A stretch of DNA of 56,226 bases from assembly GCF_004353915.1 (NCBI RefSeq), contig NZ_SMRP01000040.1, positions 1 to 56,226 of the forward strand, given 5' to 3'. Of this stretch, positions 16,188 through 25,461 are shown piece after piece. A program made the translations under genes and the position numbers. The DNA is from Paraburkholderia silviterrae. GTDB taxonomy: Bacteria; Pseudomonadota; Gammaproteobacteria; Burkholderiales; Burkholderiaceae. The notes under the pieces were generated by a model. That model searched no databases. It had not been told where the DNA came from and saw only the letters and a list, made by a program, of their open reading frames with translations. Within the stretch, counting starts at the first letter, position 1, and every line of letters begins with the position of its first letter.

Positions 16188-17027
16188 ATGAAATTCGCCA
16201 AGCCGCTTTTTGCGCCGCATACCTCGGGCATCGAACGCATCTGGTATTTCGTGCTGCGCGCGCTCGTCGTGCTCACGTTGCTCTATCTGGTCCTGCCCGT
16301 GCTGGCGATCGTGCCGCTCTCGTTTTCGTCGAGCACGTTCCTCGTCTACCCGATTCCGGGCTGGTCGCTGCGCTGGTATCAGAACCTCGTGATGTCCGAC
16401 GAGTGGCGCATGGCCGCGAAAAACAGCTTTATCGTCGGGCCGGCGGCCACGCTCGTGGCAACGGTGCTGGGCACGCTCGCGGCCATCGGCATCACGAAGG
16501 CCGATTTCCGCGGCAAGGCGCTGCTCATGGCGGTGCTCATTTCTCCGATGATCGTGCCCGTGGTCGTGGTGGGCGTGGGCATGTATCTGTTCTTCGCGCC
16601 GCTCGGGCTCGCCAACACGTATCTGGGCCTGATCCTCGCGCACGCGGCATTGGGCGTGCCTTTCGTGGTGACCACGGTGTCGGCCACGCTGCAGGGCTTC
16701 AACTACAACCTCGTGCGCGCGAGCCTCTCGTTAGGCGCGAATCCGGTTTCGACGTTCTTTCACATCACGCTGCCCGTGATCGCGCCCGGCGTGATCTCGG
16801 GAGCGCTGTTTGCGTTTGCGACATCGTTCGACGAGGTGGTGGTGACGCTGTTTCTCGCGGGCGCCGATCAGACGACGCTGCCGCGCCAGATGTTCACGGG
16901 CATCCGCGAGAACATCAGTCCGACGATAGCTGCGCTCGCAACGATCCTGATTGTGTTCTCCACCTGCCTGCTGCTCGCGCTCGAATGGCTGCGCGGCAGG
17001 AATGCGGCACGCGCGGTGAGGGCTTGA
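16188..17027 (+). CDS. ABC transporter permease, PotC-like
   Basis: A 279-residue six-helix permease. Its EAA loop reads RASLSLGANPVSTFFHITLP and the C-terminal part ATSFDEVVVTLFLAGADQTTLPRQM is highly typical of PotC-type subunits. ATG 16188 has GGAGG upstream and starts 16 bp after the first permease. It is the last gene of the importer operon and ends before a terminator shared with the convergent amidase. Confidence 0.92.
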   Translation: MKFAKPLFAPHTSGIERIWYFVLRALVVLTLLYLVLPVLAIVPLSFSSSTFLVYPIPGWSLRWYQNLVMSDEWRMAAKNSFIVGPAATLVATVLGTLAAIGITKADFRGKALLMAVLISPMIVPVVVVGVGMYLFFAPLGLANTYLGLILAHAALGVPFVVTTVSATLQGFNYNLVRASLSLGANPVSTFFHITLPVIAPGVISGALFAFATSFDEVVVTLFLAGADQTTLPRQMFTGIRENISPTIAALATILIVFSTCLLLALEWLRGRNAARAVRA

Positions 17028-17032
17028 AACGC

Positions 17033-17056
17033 AAAGCGGCGCATGCGCGCCGCTTT
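17033..17056. terminator. Bidirectional hairpin between the importer operon and amidase
   Basis: AAAGCGGCGC (17033-17042) pairs perfectly with GCGCCGCTTT (17047-17056) around a 4-nt loop, with T at the right and A at the left, suiting two convergent genes. Confidence 0.8.
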
Positions 17057-17091
17057 TGCTTCGAGTGCCGCTCAAGCGCCGGCGCAGCCCA

Positions 17092-18591
17092 TCACGCGGC
17101 GAGTACCGCGGGCAGGCGCCGCTTCACCCACTGCGTGGCCTGATCGTAGGCATGCGCCAACTGCAGCACGGAGAGATCGGCGTGCGGCTTGCCGATCACC
17201 TGCAGGCCCATCGGCAGCCCTTGCGCGTTAAAGCCAGCCGGCACGCACATCACGGGCAGGCCCGCGAGCGTGCCGCCGATCACCACTTCCATCCAGCGGT
17301 GATAGGTATCCATCGCGCGGCCCGCGACGGACTTCGGCCAGTGCTCCTTCGCATCGAACGGGAAGATCTGCGCGCTCGGCAGCACGAGATAGTCGTAGTG
17401 CTCGAACAGCGCGAGCAGCGCGTTATACCACTGCGTGCGCGCGACCGTTGCGTTCCACACGTCCTCGCCCGAGAGCTTCAACCCGCCTTCCACTTCCCAT
17501 TGCGCCTCGGGCTTGAGCAGCGCGCGCTTCGCGGGATCGCGATACAGCGCGCCCAGCGTGCCCGCTACCGAGAAGTGGCGCAGCGTGCGCCAGCAGTCCC
17601 AGAGCTTTTCCATCGGATAGTCGGGGCGTGCGGCCTCGACCTTGCCGCCGATGGTTTCGAAGTCCTTGAGCGCGGTCTCGCAGAGCGCGAGCACGCCGTC
17701 TTCCATCGGCAGATAGCCGTCGTAGTTGCCGAGCCAGCCGATGCGTGCCCCACTGAAATCGCGCGCGAGCGGGCCCGTGAACTGCGCCGGATCTTCGGCG
17801 ATGGAGAGCGGCGCGCGCGCGTCGTAGCCCGCCTGGGTGGAGAGCAGCATGGCCACGTCGGGCACGCTGCGGCCCATCGGTCCGGCACAGCCGAGCTGGT
17901 TGTAGAACACGTCGACGGCGGGCACCGAAGGCACGCGCCCTTGCGAAGGCCGGAAGCCGAAGATGTTGTTCCAGCCCGCCGGATTGCGCAGCGACCCCAT
18001 CATGTCGCTGCCGTCCGCCACCGGCAGCATGCGCAGCGCGAGCGCCACGGCCGTGCCGCCGCTGCTGCCGCCCGCGCTGCGCGTGGGGTCGTAAGCGTTG
18101 AGGGTGGTGCCGAACACCGTGTTGTAGGTGTGCGAGCCCAGGCCGAACTCCGGCGAATTGGTCTTGCCGATGAAGACAGCGCCTTGCGCACGCATGCGCG
18201 CGGCCACGAGCGCGTCGGCCTTCGGCACTTCGTCGCGGAAGATCGGCGAGCATTGCGTGGAGGGGATGCCCGCCGTTGCCGTGAGGTCCTTGGGCGCTTG
18301 CGGGATGCCGTGCAGCCAGCCGAGATATTCCCCGCGCGCGAGCTGGGCATCGCGTTCACCGGCCTCGGCCAGCAGCGCAGCGCGCTCGCGCAACGAGACG
18401 ATGGCGTTGGCCGGCGTGTTCACGCGCTCGATGTGGTCGAGGAAGGCGCTCATCACTTCGCGGCAGGAGACCTTGCGAAGCCGGATCCATTGCGAGAGCT
18501 CGAGCGCGTTGGCCGCGACGATCTCGTTCGGCGTGGGTGCTTGCGTGCCCTGTTGCGTAGCGTGGGCGTGCGAATGCGATGCCTGATTCAT
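17092..18591 (-). CDS. Amidase-signature family hydrolase
   Basis: A 499-residue amidase-signature enzyme. The Ser-cisSer-Lys triad maps to Lys101 (GIPQAPKDL), the cis-Ser in AGGSSGG (176-177) and the nucleophile Ser200 in MMGSLRNPA, where the usual DxGGS is altered to DMMGS. Length and motif order fit standalone amidases rather than GatA, since no gatB/gatC is present. It probably cleaves an amide brought in by the adjacent importer, which is inference from position. ATG 18591 begins a His/Gln-rich leader before the conserved domain; an open frame continues upstream to 18759 without support. Confidence 0.85.
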   Translation of the reverse strand: MNQASHSHAHATQQGTQAPTPNEIVAANALELSQWIRLRKVSCREVMSAFLDHIERVNTPANAIVSLRERAALLAEAGERDAQLARGEYLGWLHGIPQAPKDLTATAGIPSTQCSPIFRDEVPKADALVAARMRAQGAVFIGKTNSPEFGLGSHTYNTVFGTTLNAYDPTRSAGGSSGGTAVALALRMLPVADGSDMMGSLRNPAGWNNIFGFRPSQGRVPSVPAVDVFYNQLGCAGPMGRSVPDVAMLLSTQAGYDARAPLSIAEDPAQFTGPLARDFSGARIGWLGNYDGYLPMEDGVLALCETALKDFETIGGKVEAARPDYPMEKLWDCWRTLRHFSVAGTLGALYRDPAKRALLKPEAQWEVEGGLKLSGEDVWNATVARTQWYNALLALFEHYDYLVLPSAQIFPFDAKEHWPKSVAGRAMDTYHRWMEVVIGGTLAGLPVMCVPAGFNAQGLPMGLQVIGKPHADLSVLQLAHAYDQATQWVKRRLPAVLAA

Positions 18592-18814
18592 GCGTGACTC
18601 TCGTGGACGGATGATTGCGGATGGAACAGGGGGAGCTTCATTGTCGCGCAGCGCGCGTGCAAGCGAAAGCAAACGGCCAGTTGCCGCGTGAATCAATGGT
18701 TGCCGCCTGGCGAGGGTGCTTTTTGCGCATGGACGGGTGCCGGCGGGTGTGTGGCTCACGTGCCGTTGGTCATTTGTAATGCCGCGATCGGCACTCCGAC
18801 GCGAGTGCGCCTCG

Positions 18815-20356
18815 CTAGCGCGCCGCTTCGTCGGGCAATGCCGCGCCGCCCAGTGCCTGATAGAGCGCCGCCGTGTCGGTGAGCCGCGTGGCCAGCGCGC
18901 GCGTGCGGTCGAGAGCGCTTTGCAGCGCCTGGCGTTGCGCGTCGATCAGATCGAATTCGCTTACGCCGCCTGCCGCGTAACGATGCTGGGAGATCGCCGC
19001 GCTGGCTTGCGCTTCGCGCGCGGCGTCGTCGCGGGTCTGCAATTCCAGCGCGTCGTCCTGCAAGGCGTGCAGCGTATCGGCGACCTGCTGGAGCGCTTGC
19101 AGCACCGTCTGCTTGTAGTCCGCGAACGCGGCGTCATAGGCGGCCTGCGCCGCGCGCCGCTTCGCGCGCAACTCGCCGCCGTGAAAGACCGGCTGCGTGA
19201 GGCCGAGGCCCACGTTCCAGATGTTCAGGCCGCTGACCACGTCTTCGATGTGCGTGCGCTCCGAGCCCACGCCCGCCGAAATCGAAATCTGCGGAAAGAG
19301 GTTGGCCGTTGCCACGCCGACGTTCGCGCTCGCCTGATGCAGCAGCGCCTCGGCCGCGCGAATGTCGGGCCGCTCGCGCGCGAGCGTGGAGGGCAGCGTG
19401 AGCGCGAGCGTATCGGGCAGCGGCAGCGCATCGAGCGTGAGCGCATCGATTTGCGCCGCGTAGGCCGTGCTGGAGGGCTGCGCGCCCAGCAGGATCGCGA
19501 GCTGGTGGTCGGCCTGCGCGAGCTGCGTGGTGAGCGGCGGCAGCGTGGCGCGCGTTTGCGCGAGCAGCGTGCGCTGGCTGTGCACGTCGAGCCGCGCGAT
19601 GCCTCCGGCTTTGAGCCGTGCCTCCATGATCGAGAGCTGTTGCGTCTGCGCGGCGATCAGGCGTTGCGTGAGGTCGATCTCGCTCTTCAGCGCGGCACGG
19701 CGGATCGCCGTGGCAACCATATTGCCCGCCACGGTGAGCCGTGCCGCTTCCAGTTCGTATTCCTGATAATCGACTTGCGCGAGCGTGGCCTCGAGTGCGC
19801 GCCGATTGGCGCCGAACAGGTCGAACACATACGAGACGCTAACCGAGGCATCGTAAAGCGTGAACGGCGCCGGATTCGGCACCTGGGTAATGCCGAATGC
19901 GGCCAGATCGACCTTCTGGCGCGTGCCGGAGAGCTTCAGGTCGACGGAAGGGAAGAGCGTCGCGCCTGCCTGCGCGTTGTAGTTCTCGCGCGCCTCGACG
20001 AGCTTCGCGCGCGCGGAATCGAGCGTCGGGCTGGAACGCAGCGCTTCGTCCACGAGCGCGTCGAGCGCCGGGCTGTCGAACTGCTTCCACCACGCGCGTG
20101 GCGCTTGCGCGGCTGCCGCGAAGGTCTGTGCGGCGCCACCCGGCCCTGGCGCCGAGGCCGTGGCGTCGGGCAGCGGCGCACGCGTGTAGCTTGACGCCTG
20201 CGGCGCGGCCGGCGCATGGAAGTCCGGGCCGACGGTGCAGCCCGCTAGCGCCGTGGTTAGCGACAGCGTCATCCACCGCGTCAGCGCCAAGGTTCGCGGT
20301 TGTGCCCGCAAGGCGGCGGATATGCGGGGCACGGGCGGCGATGCATCGCGTTTCAT
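18815..20356 (-). CDS. Outer-membrane efflux lipoprotein (NodT/OprM-type OMF)
   Basis: The 513-residue product has a lipoprotein signal ending TALAGC (Cys40) and the start of the mature protein TVGPDFHAPAAP, typical of NodT-family outer-membrane factors. Two tandem OEP repeats follow (SPTLDSARAKLVEARENYNAQ; ERPDIRAAEALLHQASANVGVA; RRAAQAAYDAAFADYKQTVLQALQQVADTLHAL), which form the trimeric outer-membrane channel. It lies 10 bp after the ABC-2 permease and is the last gene of the leftward efflux operon. Confidence 0.93.
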   Translation of the reverse strand: MKRDASPPVPRISAALRAQPRTLALTRWMTLSLTTALAGCTVGPDFHAPAAPQASSYTRAPLPDATASAPGPGGAAQTFAAAAQAPRAWWKQFDSPALDALVDEALRSSPTLDSARAKLVEARENYNAQAGATLFPSVDLKLSGTRQKVDLAAFGITQVPNPAPFTLYDASVSVSYVFDLFGANRRALEATLAQVDYQEYELEAARLTVAGNMVATAIRRAALKSEIDLTQRLIAAQTQQLSIMEARLKAGGIARLDVHSQRTLLAQTRATLPPLTTQLAQADHQLAILLGAQPSSTAYAAQIDALTLDALPLPDTLALTLPSTLARERPDIRAAEALLHQASANVGVATANLFPQISISAGVGSERTHIEDVVSGLNIWNVGLGLTQPVFHGGELRAKRRAAQAAYDAAFADYKQTVLQALQQVADTLHALQDDALELQTRDDAAREAQASAAISQHRYAAGGVSEFDLIDAQRQALQSALDRTRALATRLTDTAALYQALGGAALPDEAAR

Positions 20357-20366
20357 GATCGCGGCC

Positions 20367-21512
20367 CTAATCCAGCGTGCGCCGGTAGAAGCGCACCGCG
20401 ATCGCCATCACGACCGCCGCGAAGACGGCGAGCGGCCACACGGAAGGCCACAGATCGGCCCAGCCGTTGCCCTTGAGCAGGACGCCGCGCACGAGCCGGT
20501 TGAAATAGGTGAGCGGCAGCAAGTCGCCGATCCGTTGCGCCCAGACCGGCATGCCCGCGAACGGAAACATGAAGCCCGAGAGCAGCAGGTTCGGCAGGAA
20601 ATAAAACACGGCGAGCTGCATGGCCTGCAACTGGTTCTGCGCGAGCGAGGATAGCGTGATGCCCACCGTGAGATTCGCGGCGATGAACAGCAGCGCCGAG
20701 AGATAGAGCGCCACGAGGCTGCCCGCGAACGGCACATCGAACACGAAGCGCGCGGCGAGCACGATGATGGTCGCCTGCACGAGGCCGATCGCCACGTAGG
20801 GCACGATCTTGCCCGTCATGACCTCGATGGGCAGCACGGGCATGGCGAGCAGGTTTTCCATCGTGCCCCGTTCGCGTTCGCGCGTGATCGCGAGGCCGGT
20901 CATCATCACCATCGTCAGCGTGAGGATCACGCCCATGAGACCCGGCACGACGTTGTACTGCGTAATGCCTTCGGGGTTGTAGAGGCGGTGGACCTGCACG
21001 TCGAAGGCGGCGGGCGCGCCGTTCAGATGCGCGAGCGGCCCGGTCAGGTCCTTCGCGGCCGCGGGTGCGATGAGGCCCGGCAGTGCGGCAAGCGCCGTGG
21101 TGATGGCGGTGGGATCCGTCGCGTCCGCCTCGACCAGCAGCGAAGGCCGTTCGCCACGCAAGAGGCGCCGCGAGAAGTCCACGGGGATGCTGAGCACGAA
21201 CTGCACGCTGCCGCGTGCGAGTGCATGCCGCGCCGAGGCTTCATCGGGCAGGGTTTCGACCACGTCGAAATAGTCCGAGTTCTTCATGCCCGCCACGAAG
21301 CTGCGCGAGAAGGGGCTGTCGTCGCTCACGACGATGGCCGTGGGCAGATGCTTCGGATCGGTGTTGATCGCGTAGCCGAACAGCGTGAGCTGGATGATCG
21401 GCAGCCCGACGATCATCGCGAACGTCACGCGGTCGCGCTTGAGCTGCAAGAACTCCTTGAGCACGATGCTCCACCAGCGCGATACGGAGAACGCGAGACT
21501 CAGCTTGAGCAT
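20367..21512 (-). CDS. ABC-2 type transporter permease
   Basis: A 381-residue permease of the YbhS/YhhJ/DrrB type. One helix near residues 30-50 is followed by a large periplasmic domain (about 55-185), then five helices with RERERGTMENLLAMPVLPIE before helix 2 and the conserved FPFAGMPVWAQRIGDLLPLT stretch. It forms the membrane part of the efflux pump with the ATPase upstream; its ATG shares one base with the ATPase stop, indicating translational coupling. Substrates are unknown, probably hydrophobic drugs or toxic metabolites. Confidence 0.92.
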   Translation of the reverse strand: MLKLSLAFSVSRWWSIVLKEFLQLKRDRVTFAMIVGLPIIQLTLFGYAINTDPKHLPTAIVVSDDSPFSRSFVAGMKNSDYFDVVETLPDEASARHALARGSVQFVLSIPVDFSRRLLRGERPSLLVEADATDPTAITTALAALPGLIAPAAAKDLTGPLAHLNGAPAAFDVQVHRLYNPEGITQYNVVPGLMGVILTLTMVMMTGLAITRERERGTMENLLAMPVLPIEVMTGKIVPYVAIGLVQATIIVLAARFVFDVPFAGSLVALYLSALLFIAANLTVGITLSSLAQNQLQAMQLAVFYFLPNLLLSGFMFPFAGMPVWAQRIGDLLPLTYFNRLVRGVLLKGNGWADLWPSVWPLAVFAAVVMAIAVRFYRRTLD

Positions 21513-22507
21513 CAGGCGGCGCCTCCGTAGTTGTCGCGGGTATGGCTCATCAGATAGATAAAGACATCCTCAAGGCCCGTGTCTATACGTTGCGCACGCA
21601 ACGATGTGCCGAAGACCACGCGATCGACCGCGGCCGCGAGTGCTGCGTGATCGCGGCCGCTCGCGTGCAGCACGGTGCCGAACACCACGGTTTGATCGAC
21701 GCCCGGCACGGCACGCAGCTGTGTCGAGAGCGCAGTGAGCTGCTCGCCGTGGATCGCCCATGTTTCGAGGTTTTGCGAGGCAATCACCTCGGCGGCGGTG
21801 CCCTGCGCGAGCAGCTTGCCGTAAGCGATATACGCGAGCTTGTGGCAGCGCTCGGCCTCGTCCATGTAGTGCGTGCTCACGAGCACGGAGATGCCGCGCG
21901 CGGCGAGCCGGTGCAGCTCCTCCCAGAAGTCGCGCCGCGCGTTGGGATCGACGCCCGCCGTGGGCTCGTCGAGCAACAGCAGCCGCGGCTCGTGCAGCAT
22001 GCAGGCGGCGAGCGCGAGACGCTGCTTCCATCCGCCCGAGAGTGCGCCCGTCATCTGGTTCGCGCGGCTCGCGAGGCCGAGCGATTCGAGCGCGCGATCG
22101 ACGCACTCGCGCCGTCTGGGCATGCGGTAGATGCGCGCGACGAAGTCGAGATTCTCGCGGATCGTGAGATCGTCCCAGTACGAGAAGCGCTGTGTCATGT
22201 AGCCCACGCTTCGCTTGATCTGTGCGCTCTCGCGCACGATGTCGTAGCCAAGACAGGTGCCCGAGCCCGAATCGGGCGTGAGCAGGCCGCACATGAGGCG
22301 GATCGAAGTGGTCTTGCCGCTGCCGTTCGGCCCGAGAAAGCCGAAGATCTCGCCGGGCGCGACTTGCAGCGAGACGTCGTTGACCACGTGCTTGTCGCCG
22401 AAATGCTTGTTGAGATTGCGCACGTCGATGGCGTAGCGCGGCCCGTCGTGCCGCGCGGTGCTGTCGTTGCCCGCGTCGTTGCCCATATCGGCGCCCGTTG
22501 CGCTCAT
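21512..22507 (-). CDS. ABC efflux transporter ATP-binding protein
   Basis: A 331-residue ATPase with Walker A GPNGSGKTT, signature LSGGWKQR, Walker B LLLLDEPTAGVD and switch His in VSTHYMDEAERC. It resembles YbhF/DrrA exporters with a single nucleotide-binding domain. The first 25 residues are a hydrophilic Asp/Asn-rich leader. ATG 22507 overlaps the hlyD-like stop by four bases (ATGA). Confidence 0.93.
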   Translation of the reverse strand: MSATGADMGNDAGNDSTARHDGPRYAIDVRNLNKHFGDKHVVNDVSLQVAPGEIFGFLGPNGSGKTTSIRLMCGLLTPDSGSGTCLGYDIVRESAQIKRSVGYMTQRFSYWDDLTIRENLDFVARIYRMPRRRECVDRALESLGLASRANQMTGALSGGWKQRLALAACMLHEPRLLLLDEPTAGVDPNARRDFWEELHRLAARGISVLVSTHYMDEAERCHKLAYIAYGKLLAQGTAAEVIASQNLETWAIHGEQLTALSTQLRAVPGVDQTVVFGTVLHASGRDHAALAAAVDRVVFGTSLRAQRIDTGLEDVFIYLMSHTRDNYGGAA

Positions 22508-23556
22508 TGCAGCCGCACCTCCACCGGCTGGCCTGGATGGAGCTTCGCGGCGTCCTGCGCGGCCGGGTGCGCCTCGATCATGAAGACGAGCTTCGCGCGT
22601 TGCTCGTTGCTGTAGATGACGGGTGGCGTGTACTCGGCGGCGTTCGAGACCCACGTGATGGTGGCGGGCACGTCCGCTGCGCAGCCGTCGCAGTGCACGA
22701 GTATTTTGCGCCCCGGCGCGAGCGAGCCCACGACGGTCTCGGGCACGAAAAAGCGCAGCTTGACGTTCTGTGGCGGCAGCATCTGCACGACCGGGCTGCC
22801 GGCCTGGACCCATTCGCCCACGCGATACAGCGTGTCGTAGACGAGCCCCGTGGCCGGCGCGGCCACGCGCTTCTGATCGAGCTTCCATTGCGCCTGGGCG
22901 AGCGTCGCCTGGGCCGCGTCGACTTCGGCAGCCTGGGCCGCGATCTGCGCCACGCGCCCGGGCAGATTCGCGACGCGCACCTGATTCTGCAACTCGCGCA
23001 CCTGCGCGGCGCTCGATGCGGCCTGCGCGCGCGAGTCGTCGAGCTGCGCCTGCGCGATGCCGCCCGCGCGCAGCTGCGCTTCGTCGCGCGTGAGCTGGAG
23101 TGCCGCCTTGCGCGCGGTGGCCTCGGCCTGCACGAGCTGCGCTTCGGTCACGCGGACCTCGGGCGGGCGCTTGCCGGTCTGCAGGTCGGCGAGCTGCGCC
23201 TGCGCGGCGGTGAGACGGTGGCGCGCTTCGTCGCGCGCGGCGGTCTCGTCGACGGCTTCGAGCGCGAAGACGGGGGCCGAGGCGGCGACCGTCTGACCGC
23301 GCTGGACGTCGAGCTCGGCGAGCGTGCCGGATTGCGACGAGGCCAGATAGACGTATTCGCCTTCGACATAGCCTTGCCAGACGGCTGGCTGCTGGCGCGA
23401 GCACGCGCTGAGCGCGCTCAGAAAAGCGAGGGCGACGAGCGCGGACCGGGCGCCGGAGCCGATCGCGCGCACGGCGGCGCGCTTCGGCGGCGCGCCACGG
23501 TGCGCATGGCCATGGCCTCGGCGCGATTCGCGTGCATGCCGGATCTGCCCGCTCAT
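22504..23556 (-). CDS. HlyD-family periplasmic adaptor lipoprotein
   Basis: The 350-residue membrane-fusion protein links the inner-membrane ABC pump to the outer-membrane factor. A lipobox-like LSAC lies near residue 52 after a long basic leader. Then come the barrel/lipoyl half-motif (GYVEGEYVYLASSQSGTL), an Ala/Gln-rich coiled-coil hairpin at about 100-205, and the second lipoyl half (KRVAAPATGLVYDTLYRVGE). It resembles E. coli YbhG. The gene overlaps the TetR stop by four bases (ATGA). Confidence 0.92.
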   Translation of the reverse strand: MSGQIRHARESRRGHGHAHRGAPPKRAAVRAIGSGARSALVALAFLSALSACSRQQPAVWQGYVEGEYVYLASSQSGTLAELDVQRGQTVAASAPVFALEAVDETAARDEARHRLTAAQAQLADLQTGKRPPEVRVTEAQLVQAEATARKAALQLTRDEAQLRAGGIAQAQLDDSRAQAASSAAQVRELQNQVRVANLPGRVAQIAAQAAEVDAAQATLAQAQWKLDQKRVAAPATGLVYDTLYRVGEWVQAGSPVVQMLPPQNVKLRFFVPETVVGSLAPGRKILVHCDGCAADVPATITWVSNAAEYTPPVIYSNEQRAKLVFMIEAHPAAQDAAKLHPGQPVEVRLQ

Positions 23557-24335
23557 GGCGCGCTCCCGGGAGCGGAACGCTTGCGCGCCTGCCCCGGCGT
23601 GCTCACCGGCGCGGGCGTGGCGTCGCGCGCAACGCCCGCTGAGAGCACCGGCGAGCGCATGGCGCCGGCGAGCAGCGCGGTGACATGGCGGCGCAGCGCG
23701 TCGCGTTCGATCTTCGGCAGGCCGCGCGTGTTCTGCCAGAGCTTCGAGGTTGCGAGCGGCAGCATGACGAGCGCGAGGATCGACATGAAGAGCAGTGGCG
23801 CTTCCAGATCGGGATTGACCGTGCCCTCGCGTTGTGCGGAACCGATATGGAGAACGAATCGTTGCAATTGCTCGATGGGCAGGCGCTTGAGCATGCGCTC
23901 GCGCAGCAGGCCGCCTTCGTTGACGATTTCGCGCAGCCACAGCGGCGGCAGCCACGGCAACTGCCCGGTGACTTCGAAGAGCCGCGCGATGAGCTCCTGC
24001 ACGAGCGCATGCGGGTCGGCGGCGGCCTCGCTGTCCGCGCTGGCCCACACATAGGCGATGGAGCGCGCGATGCGCTCCTCGACGACGGCGTCGAGCAATC
24101 TTTCGCGATTGGTGAAGTAGTAGTGGACCATCGCCGACGTGACGCCTGCGGCGGCGGCGATCTGCGCCATGGTCGTGGCGGCTATGCCCTGCTCGGCGAA
24201 GAGCTGGGTCGCGCACGCCAGCAGCCGCTCGCGCATGTCGAGATCGGCGCCGGCACGGCGGCGCCCGCGCGGCGTGCGGGTCCCGGTCGCGGCGGGTGGG
24301 GGCGGCGGTGCAGCGGTGGCGCGGCGTGCATTCAT
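23553..24335 (-). CDS. TetR-family regulator of the efflux operon
   Basis: The 260-residue product has a Pro/Arg-rich leader, a TetR helix-turn-helix at about 35-80 (LLACATQLFAEQGIAATTM; AGVTSAMVHYYFTNRERLLD) and a divergent ligand domain. It is the first gene of the operon and, by analogy with CecR-ybhGFSR in E. coli, probably represses its own transcription and that of the pump. A candidate operator palindrome lies just upstream. The C-terminal 40 residues are low complexity. Confidence 0.9.
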   Translation of the reverse strand: MNARRATAAPPPPPAATGTRTPRGRRRAGADLDMRERLLACATQLFAEQGIAATTMAQIAAAAGVTSAMVHYYFTNRERLLDAVVEERIARSIAYVWASADSEAAADPHALVQELIARLFEVTGQLPWLPPLWLREIVNEGGLLRERMLKRLPIEQLQRFVLHIGSAQREGTVNPDLEAPLLFMSILALVMLPLATSKLWQNTRGLPKIERDALRRHVTALLAGAMRSPVLSAGVARDATPAPVSTPGQARKRSAPGSAP

Positions 24336-24344
24336 TGATCCAGT

Positions 24345-24364
24345 CTAATTCACGCGTTAGTTAG
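24345..24364 (-). promoter_or_regulatory. Candidate TetR operator
   Basis: A 20-bp imperfect palindrome CTAATTCACGCGTTAGTTAG, with 8 of 10 positions matching between arms and ACGCGT at its centre, lies 10 bp upstream of the tetR start codon. Size and place suit TetR autoregulation. Confidence 0.5.
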
Positions 24365-24501
24365 GCCCAAATTTGTAGGGAAAGGGTTAACCCCTGTCAA
24401 TTGAATGGGATCGTTTCAGAACTTTCCTATACACAAAGGTAGGGGGGTCATTCAGGCTGTCATTCTCGTGCCGCAAGGCACATCGGATCACGCCCCTAAC
24501 A

Positions 24502-25116
24502 ATGGAACAAAAAATGAAGCGCATCGTGGTAATCGATGATCACCCCATCGTCCTCAAGATGCTTGCCAACGTCCTGCATACCGAGTACGAACTGGTGGGC
24601 GAATGCAGCGACGGCGAAGAAGGCCTGCGCGTCGTGCACGAATTGCAACCCGATCTCGTTATTCTGGATCTCGAATTACCGAAGCTGGACGGCCTCTCGG
24701 TCATTCGCGGCATCCGCGCTAGGCAATCCGCCACGCGCATCCTCGTGCTCTCGGCGAAGCCGGAGCAGGTCATGGCGAATCACACCCGTATCGCGGGCGC
24801 AAACGGCTACGTGAGCAAGAGCCGCGGCGTGGAAGAGCTGTGCGGCGTGGTGAAGGCGGTGCTGCTCGGTTACGACTGCTTCCCGGCGGGCAGCTGCGGC
24901 GGCGGTCGCGACGTGGCGCTCAACGGGCTCTCGCCGCGCGAGGTGGAGGTGCTGCAATATCTCGCGCGCGGCATGAGCAACAAGGGCGTGGCCGCGCGGC
25001 TCGGCCTCTCCGACAAGACGGTCAGCACCTACAAGACGCGCGTGCTCGACAAGCTCGGCGTTTCTTCGCTGGCGGCACTCATCGAGTTCGCTACGCTCAA
25101 CAAGCTCATCGACTGA
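24502..25116 (+). CDS. NarL/LuxR-type response regulator
   Basis: A 204-residue two-domain regulator. The receiver domain (about 5-120) has the acidic pair in VVIDDHPIV, the phospho-acceptor Asp in LVILDLELPKLDG and the Lys in GYVSKSRG. The LuxR winged domain follows (LSPREVEVLQYLARGMSNK; LGLSDKTVSTYKTRVLDKL). It resembles BvgA/FixJ-like regulators. No histidine kinase is adjacent, so the partner is unknown. ATG 24514 is a possible alternative start four codons in. Confidence 0.9.
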   Translation: MEQKMKRIVVIDDHPIVLKMLANVLHTEYELVGECSDGEEGLRVVHELQPDLVILDLELPKLDGLSVIRGIRARQSATRILVLSAKPEQVMANHTRIAGANGYVSKSRGVEELCGVVKAVLLGYDCFPAGSCGGGRDVALNGLSPREVEVLQYLARGMSNKGVAARLGLSDKTVSTYKTRVLDKLGVSSLAALIEFATLNKLID

Positions 25117-25127
25117 AACCGGGTCGT

Positions 25128-25157
25128 AAAAAAGCCCCAGCCGTAACCGGCCGGGGC
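25128..25157 (-). terminator. Intrinsic terminator, leftward
   Basis: GCCCCAGCCG (25134-25143) pairs with CGGCCGGGGC (25148-25157) with one mismatch; six A at 25128-25133 give a U-tract on the leftward transcript. It would stop transcription from the small periplasmic gene at 25.5-25.8 kb; the stem may also act on the response-regulator mRNA. Confidence 0.75.
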
Positions 25158-25340
25158 AATGAGAATACACCGTGCGCTCCGGGGAACGAAACGCCCCCTA
25201 ACGTTACCTCCCCGCGGCGCGCGAGGCAACGCGCCCGCATTACGCAGCATTACTGTCGGCCCGCTTTCGGCGCGGTTTCGGGGGCTTCCGATGGCTTTCC
25301 ATCGAGACCCATGGCGCGGACTTTCCAGGCATCCGTTCAG

Positions 25341-25375
25341 GTGCATATTGATTCGGATATCGAATCAATATGCAC
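25341..25375. repeat. 35-bp palindrome
   Basis: Two perfect 15-bp arms, 25341-25355 and 25361-25375, flank GATAT. The element is AT-rich against a GC-rich background and has no T-run, so it is not a standard terminator. Confidence 0.85.
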
Positions 25376-25386
25376 TTAATGCAGCG

Positions 25387-25417
25387 AGGCCGTTTTCCCT
25401 GCGGGGGAAAACGGCCT
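25387..25417. repeat. 13-bp hairpin
   Basis: AGGCCGTTTTCCC (25387-25399) pairs perfectly with GGGAAAACGGCCT (25405-25417). It lies 45 bp past the stop of the leftward small gene. It has no following U-tract and may be a 3'-end stabiliser. Confidence 0.7.
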
Positions 25418-25461
25418 TGGCTAAGCCGCCGCGATGGGCGGCGTGGTCCCGCGTCGATCGA

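Larger units (their letters stand above)
25117..25461. other. Intergenic region with three inverted repeats
   Basis: No gene. It holds a leftward terminator (25128-25157), an AT-rich 35-bp palindrome (25341-25375) and a GC-rich hairpin (25387-25417), listed separately. All lie downstream of the leftward His/Asp-rich gene and downstream of the rightward response-regulator gene. Confidence 0.6.

Noticed and set aside
17056..18597. 513-codon rightward ORF opposite the amidase
   Set aside because: Shadow of the amidase gene, which has all catalytic residues.
18716..20194. 492-codon rightward ORF opposite the outer-membrane factor
   Set aside because: Shadow of a well-supported lipoprotein gene; Arg-rich and motif-free.
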